From NCBI RefSeq assembly GCF_904849725.1, contig NC_058519.1, positions 108,302,881 to 108,366,880 on the forward strand: a stretch of 64,000 bases of DNA, in the 5' to 3' direction. Each line of letters starts with the position of its first letter. The first letter of the stretch is position 1. Shown one piece after another: positions 12,103-23,479 of this stretch. Under the pieces are notes generated by a model. It saw only the letters and a program-made list of their open reading frames with translations, did not search any database and was not told the DNA's origin. A program made the translations under genes and the position numbers. The stretch comes from Hordeum vulgare subsp. vulgare (lineage: Eukaryota; Streptophyta; Magnoliopsida; Poales; Poaceae).

Positions 12103-12811
12103 GTCTCCCCCTTTTTGGTAATTGATGACAACATACAATCAAAGCTTCAAATAGAGATAAGCATTAGAATACGATAGCTCTGAAAGAAATATGACTAGTA
12201 CAAGCTCCCCCTAAATGTGTGCAACCCCTCTTTAATGGATAGTTGCTTTGGATTGCATGGGCACACATAAATTGGAAAGGACAAGACAAGTCATATAAAT
12301 CTTGGCTATATGCATCAAACATAAGTGAATGAAGGGCTTCCATGTTCATGACTCACTCTTGCAAACAAATGTGCAAGAAACAAGAGATCATCATGAGTAG
12401 GAATATGATGCATATACTTACCTTGAGGATCTTGAGCATCTTAGCAGTAGGAGCACAAATGGGCAAACAAATGTTAGAAAACACGAAAGTATTCTATTGT
12501 AATAATGCAAAGAGCTTCAAAGGTACCAAGATATTGAAGAAAAATTTCAAATAGGATTTGATGATAAATGTGTCTCCAAAAGAAATAAGAACCTTTCCCC
12601 CTAAGAATGAAAATGTAGGATTACCTCTCCCCCAGAATCATAGGATGTAGATATTGGGACTAGGTAGGGTAAACCAAGTTCAATTACTCAAAAGTGTTAT
12701 CATTTGATTGAACAAATATGTAAAGCAATAATATAAACAATTTTATCTCTCTCCCCCTTAATATGTAAGGTGTGATACATCTCCCTTTAGGCAGATCTCC
12801 CCTTAGGTAGA
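12103..12811 (-). other. Copia A 3' untranslated region, outer part
   Basis: No coding sequence is visible. The segment holds about seven TCTCCCCCT-type tracts, polypurine on the element's sense strand. It is cut at 12811 by X; GTAGA at 12807-12811 is the duplicated target. Confidence 0.75.
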
Positions 12812-14043
12812 TGATACGTCCAAAATGCATCACTATTTTGTATCATAATTTGTCTATATTCATTGATATATTTCACATTATGATGATGTACTTATAGTGT
12901 TTTGGCTTATTTTACGAAGTTTACAACTTTCCGGTGCCGAAACAGTAGACACATGATTCAGCGGAGAAAATAGCACGAAGAGTTACCATATACGAACATC
13001 TCCAATTAAGCTGAAATTTGGAGGGAAGGAGTTTCCGAATAGATCATGAAGACAGGCCGAAGAAGGGCCGGAGGGGGGTCACATGTCACCTAGGCGACGT
13101 GTTGGCGCGGGCCACCCCTAGGCCGCACCCAGAGGCCGCCTGGGTGGTGGGTCCTGCCTCCGGCGCTCTCCTTTGGCCTATATCATCCTCTTGACCTAAA
13201 AGTTACGGGGTACAAAAGAGTTTTCGTTGTTCTCCCGCCGCTCCATGGTGGAAACCTACAAAAGAAAAGACCTTTCCGGCGGGCAGATTCCGCCAGGGAT
13301 AACTCCTCCCGGAAGGGGACATCGTCCTCATTGTCATCACCATCGTCACAGGCATCATCGAGATCATCATCACCATCATCACCACCACCAACACCATCTC
13401 CATCTTAATCCCATCTAACTTCACCATTGCAATCGGAGTTGTACCTTGCACTATTCATCCCCTCTACTCTACCGGTGTTGATTACTCTTTCGTGGTGAAT
13501 GCTATTGAGTTTTGTTTGAGGATTCTTGTTATGACCAAATTGTTAATAATATTTTCATCATCTCTGATCATGATCTCTTTTATGTCTTGTGAGTAGTTCC
13601 GTTAGTTCTTGAGGACATGGGAAAAGTCTAGATGCTAGTAGTCCTATGATGTTGAAGTGATATGTGTTGATTCATATTTAAGTTATGGTGTTATTCTTCT
13701 AGTGGTGTTATGTGAACGTACACTACATAATACTTCGCCTTTTTAAGAACCTACGGGAATGCATCGTGTATAAAGAATGCTTATGGTGGGTTGCCGGAGT
13801 GACAGAAACCTGAACCCCAGTTCGCATACTTTTGCATGAGAGAGTATTGGATCCTAAAGCTTATTGCTATGGTTAGGCTTTCCCTTAATTTCTCTATTGT
13901 ATTTGCAGATACTTTCATGAGGGATTAATCATAAGAGTGTACTTGTGTTAGCCTAGACGGTGCACTAGTTAAGATAAACCCACATAACACTTATCAATAC
14001 AAAACATAATACTAGACAGAATATGGCGAAAGCACTTGACTAT
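12812..14043 (+). repeat. LTR1 of X, first part
   Basis: This part matches 26773-28005 in LTR2. It includes a (CAT/ATC)-rich stretch at ~13322-13410. It is interrupted after ACTAT (14039-14043) by a reverse solo LTR and resumes at 15699. Confidence 0.88.
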
Positions 14044-15698
14044 TGCTACTGCAACAAAAGACCTTCCAACGGCACGAGAAACAAGCGTGCTGATGGGAGA
14101 CTATTCTTGTCTTGATTCTCCTTAGCAACGGCACGAGGAATCCTTCTGCTACGGCTACGCCTTTAGGGACTTCCTAGGAAAATATGCAAAGGATTCCCCC
14201 ATGGCCTTGGAGCCTTGCATTGGTGTTCCCTCGAAGCAGAAAGGGTGATGTAGCACAGCGGTGGTAAGTATTTCCCTCAGTTTTGAGAACCAAGGTACCG
14301 ATCTAGTGAAGGAATATCACAAGTACCTGCACAAACACAAAGAGCTTGCTCCCAACGCTATGAAGGGGTTGTCAATCCCTTATAGATTGTTTGCCAAGTG
14401 AGAACTGAAAGCAACAAAGTAACAAAGCAAAGTAAAAGCGAAAGTGGAAACGATAGGTGTGAATAGATTCGGGGGCCGTAGTGTTCACTAGTGGCTTCTC
14501 TCATGAAAGCAAGTAGACGGTGGGTGAACGAATTACTGTCGAGCAATTGATAGAACTGCACAAAGTCGTGACGTCATCTATGGCAATGATTATATCTATA
14601 GGCATCACGTCCAAAACAAGTAGACCGATACTTTCTGCATCTACTACTATTACTCCACACGTTGACCACTATCCAGCATGGATCTAGTGTATTAAGTTCA
14701 TGAGAACAGAGTAACACCTTAAGCAAGATGACATGATGTAGATGGACAATCTCATATCTACGACAAAGCCCATCTTGTTACCCTTGATGGCAACAACACG
14801 ATGTGTGCCTAGCTGCCCTTTTTGTCACTGGGAAAGGTCACCACACAGTATGAACCCAAAACCAAGCACTTCTCCCATTGCAAGAAACATAGATCTAGTT
14901 GGCCAAACAAAACCCAAGACTCGGAGAGACTTACAAGGATATCAAATCATGCATATAAGAAATCAACAAAGACTCAAATATATATCATAGATAATCTGAT
15001 CACAAATCCACAATTCATCGGATCTCGACAAACACACCGCCAAAGAGGATTACATCGGATAGATCTCCATGAAGATCATGGAGAACTTTGTATTGAAGAT
15101 CCAAGAGAGAGAAGAAGCCATCTGGCTACTAACTACGGACCCGTAGGTCTGAAGTGAACTACCCACGAGTCATTGGAGGGGCGATGATGTTGATGAAGAA
15201 GCCCTCCAACTCCAAAGTCCCCTCCGGCAGGGCACCGGGAAGGGTCTCCAGATGAGATCTCGCGGAAACGGAAGCTTGCGGCGGCGGAAATGTGTTTTTG
15301 TGGACGTCTTGATTTTTTCTGGATTTTTAGGGAATTTATAGGCCAAAGACCTAGGGCAGGGGAGCGCTAGGGGGGCCACAAGCTTGGTTGTCGCGACCTC
15401 CCCCTGGCCGCGGCAATAGGGCTTATGGGCCCCCTGTGGGCCCACTTGCTTGGCCCTCAAGCCTCCCGATCTTCTTCCGTTCTGGAAAAAGTCATTTTGG
15501 GGATTTTATTCCGTTTGGACTCAGTTCCAAAATCAGATCTGAAAAGAGTCAAAAACACAGAAAAAACAGGAACTGGCACTTGGCACTGAGTTAATAAGTT
15601 AGTCCCAAAAAATATATAAAAGGTAAACAAAACATCCAAAGTTGACAAGACAACAACGTGAAACCATCAAAAATTATAGATACGTTTGAGACGTATCA
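14044..15698 (-). mobile_element. Solo LTR of the Y family, inside LTR1 of X
   Basis: This single 1655 bp LTR reads TGATACGTCTCAAACG to GCAGTAGCA on the minus strand. Perfect ACTAT duplications lie at 14039-14043 and 15699-15703. No internal sequence is attached, so an intact element has been reduced by LTR-LTR recombination. It is the same family as the LTR at 25102-26727, in opposite orientation. ORFs at 14742-15594 are LTR sequence, not genes. Confidence 0.9.
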
Positions 15699-15988
15699 AC
15701 TATCTTTCCCGTGTGTCCTCAGGAACGTCTTAGTCTTTATAAGTTTAGTCCCTCGACTTATCACTTGTGTTCAAAAGTATTGGGCCACTTGCTTTACCTC
15801 GACACCATTTACTTTCCTTGCATTTATTTCCTTGTTGCTATTACTAGAAAACCCATAAAAAGTTTCCTTTCGGTACTTGCAGTTGTTCCCTGCTCGAGAT
15901 CGCTTGTCAGTACCTTCTGCTTGTCATTGGGTTCGACACTCTACTTATCGAAAAGGCTACGATAGATCCCCTACACTTGGGTACACTA
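15699..15988 (+). repeat. LTR1 of X, second part
   Basis: This continues LTR1 and matches 28001-28278 of LTR2, including CGAAAAGGCTACGATAGATC. It ends at CACTA. ORFs at 15658-15965 have counterparts in LTR2 (27986-28334) and are not genes. Confidence 0.85.
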
Positions 15989-16041
15989 CCGAAGGCATTC
16001 CATGTGAGGAAAAAAGAGAGGCCAAAGAAGCCCATAAAAAG
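15989..16041 (+). mobile_element. Gypsy remnant Y, left part of 3' region
   Basis: This short stretch (CCATGTGAGG, then GAGGCCAAAG repeats) matches the G1 3' region near 6960-7030. MULE1 interrupts it. The last nine bases, CATAAAAAG (16033-16041), are the probable MULE1 target duplication. Confidence 0.65.
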
Positions 16042-16186
16042 GGGATATTTAAATTAGTGCCCCTCGTTCCTTAGTTGTGCTAACTTTTCCCCACGCTCCA
16101 AACTTTCGCTCACTTTTCCCCTCTTCCTTAGCTGACACTCTCACAAATGCTCATAGCGGCCGTTTGTTGTCTTGACCGTCCATTGA
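16042..16186 (+). repeat. MULE1 left terminal inverted repeat
   Basis: This is the inverse of ~24126-24270. Shared blocks include TTCCTTAGTTGTG, TTTTCCCCACGCT and CTCTCACAAATG. The sequence continues into a pyrimidine-rich subterminal region. Terminal repeats of this family also occur at 56099 (MULE2). Confidence 0.85.
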
Positions 16187-16471
16187 CCGTTTGTTGTCTT
16201 GACCGTGACCGTCAATTGCTGACAAGTGGGACCGAGTCTTTGGCTGACTGTTGCTTGCTGACGGGTGGGACCGCAAGGAGACACGTATTGGGAAGCTTGT
16301 CTGAATCTGAAACATATCTAGACAGGTCGCACTGCACCGCGCCGCCCCGCCTCCTCCACCGGCGTCGTGCCGCGTCCACCGCAGTTGTTTCCTCCACCCT
16401 ATGCCCCTATTCCGTTCGTCGGCGACGTCGCGTCTCCGCCAGATATAGCCCACCTCCCCATCTAGGATTAC
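16187..16471 (+). promoter_or_regulatory. Subterminal region and 5' untranslated region of the transposase gene
   Basis: This GC-rich stretch contains repeated TTGACCGT / TTGTTGTCTTGACCG words and CCGCC-rich sequence around 16330-16440. No TATA box is obvious. The overlapping ORFs at 16147-16488 and on the reverse strand show no domain and cross the terminal repeat. In Mutator elements the transposase promoter usually lies within or next to the terminal repeat; here that is inference. Confidence 0.45.
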
Positions 16472-19400
16472 ATGGCGATGTTGAGTGAGGACGCCCGGAA
16501 TGCAGTCGCCCGTGGAGAGGATTGGGTCGAATCCGCGGCAGATAATGCATGGATTAAACCTGGGTAAGCATTGTTTCCTCTCGACTTGACGTTCTAGGTC
16601 GTATTGTAGGCCGCATTTGAATTCTATTTTCTTGAATCGTTCGAATTTGTGCTCGATTTTACCCGGCTAACTGAAGCCTTTATTTCCTTCAACAAAATAG
16701 AATTGATCCCGCGCTGGCTTTCCAGCTGGCGATTAGAATGGAAACTAGTGTGCTGCGTGGTACTAAAGCGCATTTGATTTCATCATTTTTCTATCCCAAA
16801 GTGGTAGAAACTAGGATATCTTTCAAAGCTTTGCAAGCTGAGCTCAGAAACACATATCCCTGGAGTGATGCCGATGCTGTTGAACTCAATTACTTCAGCA
16901 GTGACGAGCAAATATTTCTCCCACTAACTTGCGACGATCATATGCCGTTGCTTTTTGCTGGGATTGCTGGCTGCCGATTCAGTAAACTCCAAATCGATGT
17001 GCTTCAGCCACGCGCAGAACGGGTGAAGGGGAAGGGAGTTCAGACATCATCTGCCTGTGCTAATAGCCAGCACCCCAGCACTCCTTGTAGGTCGACACCA
17101 AGTAAAGCAAGTGGTTCATGGAGCCACAACATGCCTGCTGCCAATTGTGGTTCCAATTCAGCTGCTGCTTCTCGTGTACCTTCTGCAGTTGGTGTAGAAG
17201 AGGATGCAGAACCTGACGGGGCAGTGCCTACAAATGATGATGAAGACGAGATGATGTTTCCTGAACTGGTCGATGTAGCCAGTCAGCAAGCAGTGGATGA
17301 CGAATATATGGAGGAGCCCATCAGCCAAGCTAGGTTTGATGACACTACCGATGAAGAGAAGGTGGAGAACATGGACAACTTAATCGAGGATGAATACGAT
17401 GGTGATGACATGCCAACAATTGAGTGGAACAGGGAAAAACCTGAGCTTAGTGTAGGTACCATTTTCCAATCAATGGTGGACTGTCGGAATGTAGTGACAA
17501 CATGGTGCATTATATCTGAAAACACCTAGAAGATTAAAAGGAGTGAGCCAGCAAGGTTCACAGTTTTTTGTCCATATCCTAGGTGTAGGTGGAAGTTGCA
17601 TGCATCTCGTATGAGAAAGAGCAAATATATTCAGGTAATCCAAGTTCAGTTAGTAATTTAGTTTCAGATTGTTGAGTAAGGTTTCTTAACTATTTTTACC
17701 CTATTATTTTGTTTCAGATAAAGAAAAACCCACACAAGCACACCTCTCCACCTGGAAGGGGAGGGGGGAAGGCCAAAACCAAGCTAGCAAAAACTAGGTG
17801 GGTGGCAGATGCTATATTGGATTGGCTGAGAGAAGAACCTGGACTTGGTCCAACATCACTCCATGGGAAGCTTTTTGAGAAGTACAAGATATAAATTCCT
17901 TACATGAGAATTTTCAATGCTAGGGAAAAGGCTCTTGACAGAACTAATGGTCAATGGAATGACAGTTTTCAGCTGCTTTACACTTTCAAAGCTGAAGTGG
18001 AGATGGCAAGTCCAGGGAGTGTTGTAGAGATTGACAAGCATATAGTTCAATTCAAAATAAAAGGGAAGTCATTTCAGAAGGAGTGCTTCAGAAGGGCTTT
18101 TGTTTGTTTCAAGGCTTGCTGGCAGGGGTTTCTAGATGGTTGCAGGCCCTATTTGGCTGTAGATGCTACACATTTGACTGGAAGATGGAGAGGACAGCTA
18201 GTAGCAGCTTCTGTAGTTGATGGACACAACTGGCTATTCCCAGTTGCATTTGCTATGGTGGAGGCAGAGTCTGAGGAAAGTTGGGTCTGGTTTCTGCAGC
18301 AGTTGCGCAACATTATAGGCACACCCCCAGGTTTGGCTATACACACAGATGCTTGCAAGGGTTTAGAGAGTGCAGTGGAAATTGTATTCCCTGGAGTGGA
18401 GCATAGGGAATGTATGCGACACCTAGCGCATAATTTCAAAAAGAAGTTCAAAGGTAAATTTTATGATGAGAACTTATGGCCAGCATCATACACATGCAGC
18501 AAAAGGAAACATGAACACCATTTGAGAGTGTTGTATGCTCAAAATCCTCTTGTGAAGGAGTACATGGATGCACATCATAGTAAGGTGTGGTCAAGAAGAA
18601 AATTCAACGAAATCTGCAAAGTAGATTATGTGACCAGTAACCTTGCAGAGTGCTTCAATTCAAAGTTCAAGCCAGTAAAAGGGCTCTTGTTGTGGCAAGC
18701 ATTTGACAAGATGAGGCAAATGATCATGATAAAGATGGCTCTTCGCAAAAGAATTGCAGAAACACAATATGTTGGTCATCAAATGCTCCCATCACTGATT
18801 AAGGCATTGCACTTGAAGGCAAGAGGCCTGAAGATGAAATGTATTCGATCTGGTACATATGAGGCAGAGGTTACCTATACTGACACTAAAAATTGGGTAT
18901 GGAGTTATCGTGTGAACCTAAGTACTAGAGAATGTACTTGTAGGCAATGGCAGATCCGTGGGAAGCCATGCATACATGCCCTACATCCGATGACCGTTAT
19001 CGGGGGTGCAGATGGTGAAGTTGATCAATATTGCTCTGAGTATTTCTCTGTTGCGAAATTTATGGCTGCTTATGCTGACAATGTGCCTGCACTATTGGGG
19101 AAAGATCAATGGAACATAGTAGATCCAGGGTTCAAACTCCATGCTCCTGTCATTACTAGACCACCAGGAAGACCAAGGAACCAGAGGATTAGAGCAGGTG
19201 AGGAGGGTCGTCTACCAAAGAAACGTGCTTGCAAAAAGTCTGGAGTTCTAGGGCATATTGCTAGGCTTTGTACCAATTGAGTGGATGCATCATTTGGAGA
19301 GGAGGAAAGATGGACATCAGCCAATGCTAAGGAGAATGCAACATCAATGGAGATTGAAGATGCAGTGGAGAATGCAGCAGCAATGGAGATTGAAGATGCA

Positions 19401-19721
19401 GTGGAGAATGCAGCAGCAAATGAAGCAGAAGATTTTGAAACCATGGCCTTTGATGGTTTTGAAGATATAAGAGAGGAAGAGGAGGGGGTAATTGTTCCAA
19501 TTGTGCCTTTAAAGATTACTGAACCCATAGATGACCGTCAAATGGTCGTCAAGTGCTCGGCGAGTGGAACTACTCCATCAGCACCTCCACGGGGAAAACA
19601 CCAAGTAAAGCCCAAGATCAAAAGGAACAAGAGTCTGACAGAAAAGAGCATCTCAACTAGGGAAACCAGGAGCAAGACTGTGAAGCCAGCTGCAAACACA
19701 AGGAGCAAGTCAAAAATTTGA
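16472..19721 (+). pseudogene. mudrA-like: MuDR-type MULE transposase, three exons, three nonsense codons
   Basis: Exons 16472-16563, 16701-17634 and 17718-19721 join in frame to 1009 codons before the final stop; both introns have GT...AG ends. The protein starts MAMLSEDARNAV, followed by an acidic low-complexity linker (~140-280) and a MuDR DNA-binding domain (~283-345, with GTIFQSMVDC and the segment FTVFCPYPRCRW). The MULE DDE core follows, with Asp in YLAVDATHLTG (~491), Asp in AIHTDACKGL (~550) and Glu in NLAECFN (~650). A SWIM zinc finger CTCRQWQIRGKPCIHAL (~749-765) and a degraded zinc knuckle near the C-terminus complete it. The product would cut and rejoin the element ends. In-frame stops at 17527-17529 (TAG), 17892-17894 (TAA) and 19278-19280 (TGA) inactivate it. 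There are no frameshifts, so decay is recent or limited. Confidence 0.9.
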
Positions 19722-21230
19722 ATTAAGTTGTTGGAAAATGTTTGTGTTGTCAATTTGAGGGCGAGTCGATCGCTTAAAACTTGGTAGATTTGTATTAAGA
19801 TGTTGGCATCTTAAAACTTGGTAGCTTTGAGCTACTGTAATAATGTTGGCATCAGTTGTAATAATGTTGCTTCTACTTTGGTTCCTTATTTGAGTCAAAA
19901 TTCAAATTTCCATCAAAATTTGAATTTAAATCAATATTTGAATTTGGGCCAAAATTTGGATTCGAGCCAAAGTTGAAGTTGAGCATTGGAGGTTCATTGC
20001 TCTCTGCGGTGTATTTGATCGAGCATTTCAAGTCCAATATTCTTAGGTGAACAGTCCGAATGAGAAATGTGCTAGAAACGAGCTCGAAAGCTAGGGTAAA
20101 CAGCCCTATTTGAAATCAAGTTTTTTTTGACCTTCCCTAAATGAGACATATATATTTTTATTAACACTTGTTCCATATATATAGGGTAAAAACGAAGTCT
20201 CACTATTTATTGATTAATATTCATATTACTACATTTTTTTTAAAATATGCTTTTAATTCAAAACCGTCAAATAACACGTTTTAGATATGAAAATGAAAAC
20301 GTAAGTTGAGATCCTTCTCATTCACTCCAAAATGAAGCTATGGAGATTTTTCTGATTTTTTTTTGATTTTTTTTTTCAAACCCTAAACCCTCTCTCCCTA
20401 AACCCTAAACTCTGAAAATGTTCATAGGTCATAGCTCATTTTTGTGAAGGCTTTTTCATGAAAATGACTTACACCAAGTTTATATTTTTTTTCTCATAAC
20501 CTTGTCACATATGACGGCTATGTGCGCAAGAATTACAACATTTTGATTTTTTATTGAATTTATTAAAAACATTTGAACTTGATTTCGACATGTCACTTCA
20601 AAAAATGACTTTTCAAAAAAACGCCCCTATACCGAGTTTATATTTTTTTATGGTAACTAGGTCTCATAAACAGACGAACTACGTTTGTTTTATATTTTTG
20701 GGATTTTTTCTAATTTAGTTATGGCCATTTGAAATCTGGTCAAACCCTAATAACCCCGTTGACTCGCTCATAACCCTGCAGAAATGCTCCAAACCCTAGC
20801 GTCGAACGTCCGCCGTCGGATCATGCCCTAGGGCCAAACACCACCCGTCAGATGTGGGCAGGCATGCGCGATCCGCGTGATGCATCCTGATTGGCTACTG
20901 CACTGACCTTCTCGGCTTTTTACGATCTGCCCCACTTTACATATGAAATTGTATTTTTCGCACATGACCACCACATGTGAGTGTTAAGAGTTGGTTCAAA
21001 TATTCAAACTGCAAAATACAATGTGGCAAATCGTCAATATAGCTTCCCCTTCTCCTCTTCTCCATGTGACAGACAAAGGCATCGAGCAGATCGAGCAATT
21101 CCTCTGTTTCTTTCCCCATCTTCTCGTTCTTCTTCCTCTCGACCAATTCCTCTGTTTTTTCCTCTCGGGCGATTTGTTGACCTCCTCGTCAGCCCCCCAT
21201 TCCACGTGGCCGGTGTATGGTCCAGTGCCG
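19722..21230. other. MULE1 spacer between transposase and GRF gene
   Basis: About 1.5 kb of mostly AT-rich, non-coding sequence. It includes repeated TTTGAATTT/CAAAATTTG words (19880-19970) and a short telomere-like patch at 20378-20410. The last ~250 bases upstream of the GRF gene are pyrimidine-rich (CTCTTCTCC, TTCTTCCTCTCG), like a plant 5' untranslated region. I see no additional gene. Confidence 0.55.
20378..20410 (+). repeat. Telomere-like CCCTAAA patch
   Basis: Four CCCTAAA-type units occur in two pairs: AAACCCTAAACCC at 20378-20390 and CCCTAAACCCTAAAC at 20396-20410. This is too short for an interstitial telomere. It could be a telo-box-like regulatory motif upstream of the GRF gene, or chance in AT-rich DNA. 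Confidence 0.5.
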
Positions 21231-21726
21231 ATGACTCGATGCACTGACTGCCCACGGATTGCGCCACTGAAGCGGTTGACTTCGAAGGAGGAGAAGAATG
21301 AGAACTTTGGGCGCGAGTTCGTCAAATGCGAGAGCAAGCCGGAGGGGCAGGTTAGATCTGAGTTTTCCTCTCATCCTTTATCTCTGTCAGGTTTGGATTT
21401 AGGTTACATGATTTCGTTTTCAGATCGTGAAGAAATACCACCATTTCGAGTGGATGGATGATTACATCCAGAGGCTTCAAGGGTTGGGCTTGCTGGATTT
21501 GAGGGGTGATGCAATCCGCGAGTTCAATCTGCCCCATGACAGTGCCGCTCCGGCAGCAGCAGCGCGTCTGGAATACCCGACGATGGTAGATGTCGAACTG
21601 AAGACGGAATTGAAGAAGATGAACAAGAACTTCAAGCAGCTGATTGAGTTGAAGAAGCAATCCAATCTGATAGCTTTAGGAATACTTGCTCTAGGAATTT
21701 TTTACTTGATGGCCATCTCTCGTTAG
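21231..21726 (+). CDS. GRF zinc finger / coiled coil / tail-anchor protein of MULE1 (two exons)
   Basis: Exon 1 is 21231-21350 and exon 2 is 21424-21726, separated by a 73 bp GT...AG intron. They join in phase to a 140-residue protein without internal stops. Residues 4-49 look like a GRF zinc finger: CTDC, then FGREFVKC and HHFEWMDD, with His replacing the fourth Cys. Residues ~94-118 (LKTELKKMNKNFKQLIELKK) form a charged coiled coil. Residues ~119-137 (LIALGILALGIFYLMAI) are a single hydrophobic span, leaving only two or three residues after it, so the topology is that of a tail-anchored membrane protein. GRF fingers in other proteins bind single-stranded nucleic acid. A truncated relative lies at 58225-58450 in MULE2. 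The role in the transposon is unknown. The ATG choice is the first one upstream of the Cys motif in frame. Confidence 0.75.
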
Positions 21727-22901
21727 AGATGTTTCTCTACTGTTGTTGCCACTGTTTAGCAATCTTCGTTTGTTTATCTCAAATGCAACTCTGTTTAGTG
21801 CAACTGTCGATCTCTGAATGTATGCAGTTTACTGTTAAGTTTCGACACTTTCAGTTTCGATAGAAGACAACTACCAGTTCAGTGATAGGATTATTTTGTT
21901 AGCTAATAACCTCGAGTGTTGGGTCATACCCTAGCTCGTCAGATGACAGTAAGCAGTACTTGAGCAGCACGAGGGATATACATCAAGTTCATCTCTTCTC
22001 TCTCGCACTTGCCAAACTTTTGTCCTCGAGTTCGTCAGTTCTGCTAGAAAAAAAACCTAGTTTGCGGGCCCAAAGAGAATCAAGCTGCAATAGGCCCACA
22101 AAGGATAAATGAGGTCCAGAAACAAGTGATGTCTCTTCTTTTGTTTAGGAACGATTGCTTTGTTCTTTTTTGTTTTTGATTGCTTTTTTCATTAATTTGA
22201 TTGCCCAATCTCTTCTATCTCATTGAGGAATTTTTTCGGCTTTCCTTTATGGGTCCCTTCATTTATCCTTTTGACTAAAGCCAAACATTTCAAAGTGTAG
22301 TTTTCTACATAGTGTAATTTATATTTCATGATTGGAAAAAGAGGTCCAACCATACTTCAAACATAGTGTAGTTTTCTACATATTAAAGTAGGGATTAAAG
22401 TATATAAAACTACACTTTTGACTAAAGCCAAACATCTCAAAGTATTTGATACTTCAATATTTCTGAAAACCAAAGTATTCTTGGAATACCTAAAAAATAG
22501 AGAGCTCAGCAAACCAAAACCGTGTACAAATGTACAATATGTTCTTATTTTTAGAAGGCATCTATAAACACATCATTTTTAGTTAGTTTGGTTAATTTTT
22601 CCCACGCCAATTAGCCGTGTCTAAACTTGGGACAAACAAAATACAAACATAACAAATCATTAATATAACACACATAACTTAATATAACTTAGATAGGGTT
22701 GCTAGGGCAACATATATAAGTTCTTGGGACATAGACACCAATTTCTTACATGGATAATAATAATTAGTAGCTAGGTCGGGCAACACACACACCAAACTAA
22801 TACTACATACTACTAGATAGGGTAGCTAGGGCAACACCGCCATGTCTTCACCGTCATCTTCACCTTAACCGCCGGCTTCACCGTCTTCTTCGCCGCCGGC
22901 T
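21727..22901. other. MULE1 spacer between GRF gene and ORF-C
   Basis: This is AT-rich and non-coding, between the convergent 3' ends of the GRF gene and ORF-C. A partial local duplication is visible: TTTTGACTAAAGCCAAACAT occurs near 22270 and 22416, and TAGTTTTCTACATA near 22298 and 22370. Polyadenylation signals are not distinct. Confidence 0.5.
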
Positions 22902-23330
22902 TCAGTACTCCTCCTCCTCAAGGCCGTTGTCGCCGAGGTGGTACGGGAGGCTGTGCATGCGGTCGCGAGTGGGGAAGATGCTCTCGAAGTCGGTGAAGAT
23001 GTTATAGGTGGTGAATGCGATGAACTCGCACCCACACCAATACACCTTGCCGAGCAGGTGGTAGGCATCGAACCTGTTGGTGAAGTGGACGACGAGCCTT
23101 ACCGGTGGAGCGTTGGCGTGGGGACGCTACTCCACGAGGTTGAACATGGGCAGCGAGCCCGCCGGGAGGTGGTGGAAGCCCGCACGGAGGAACCCCCGTG
23201 CAAGCTCAGTGCTACCCCTCCAGCGTGAGAACGCCCACACGCGGAGCGATTCCTCGACGACGACGTTGGTGGGGTACCGCCGTTCCGGCACGGTGGGAGG
23301 CCCTTGGAACGTTGGGCCGTAGAACCGCAT
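22902..23330 (-). pseudogene. ORF-C of MULE1: unrecognised ~142-residue gene, one nonsense codon
   Basis: ATG at 23330 reads MRFYGPTFQGPPTVPERRYP and runs 142 codons to TGA at 22902-22904, with one in-frame TAG at 23127-23129. The first half is Arg/Trp-rich (RVWAFSRWRG, ARGFLRAGFHHL). The second half carries FTNRFDAYHLLGKVYWCG followed by CEFIAFTTYNIF, and the C-terminus is acidic (EEEEY). No catalytic motif, signal peptide or membrane span is evident. The MULE2 homologue (56563-57000) conserves both halves, including NRFD, LL, WCG and EFIAFTTYNIF, so this is a genuine gene family rather than a chance ORF. A TATA box lies ~108 bases upstream. I do not recognise the function. Confidence 0.75.
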
Positions 23331-23429
23331 CTTGAACGCTTCGCTGAGTGGAACCGCTCTGGCTTTTGGGGGAAGAAGAGAAGTGGGAGGCGCAGATGGA
23401 TCTGTATAAGAAGAGGCAATGAAGGGCAG

Positions 23430-23438
23430 TTTAAATAG
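23430..23438 (-). promoter_or_regulatory. TATA box of ORF-C (MULE1)
   Basis: CTATTTAAA on the minus strand begins 108 bases before the ORF-C ATG. MULE2 has the identical CTATTTAAA 110 bases before its ORF-C ATG. Confidence 0.7.
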
Positions 23439-23479
23439 CCAGGGGAGACGAAGTGGGTACACGCGCAAACGGCGTAGAT

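Noticed and set aside
13227..13418. ORF with poly-His tail
   Set aside because: It is the CAT microsatellite in an X LTR read in one frame; other frames give different low-complexity runs.
15170..15460. ORF with possible basic peptide, recurring near 25211
   Set aside because: LTR leader sequence of the Y family, opposite strands of the same repeat.
20378..20410. Interstitial telomere
   Set aside because: Only four imperfectly spaced units; too short.
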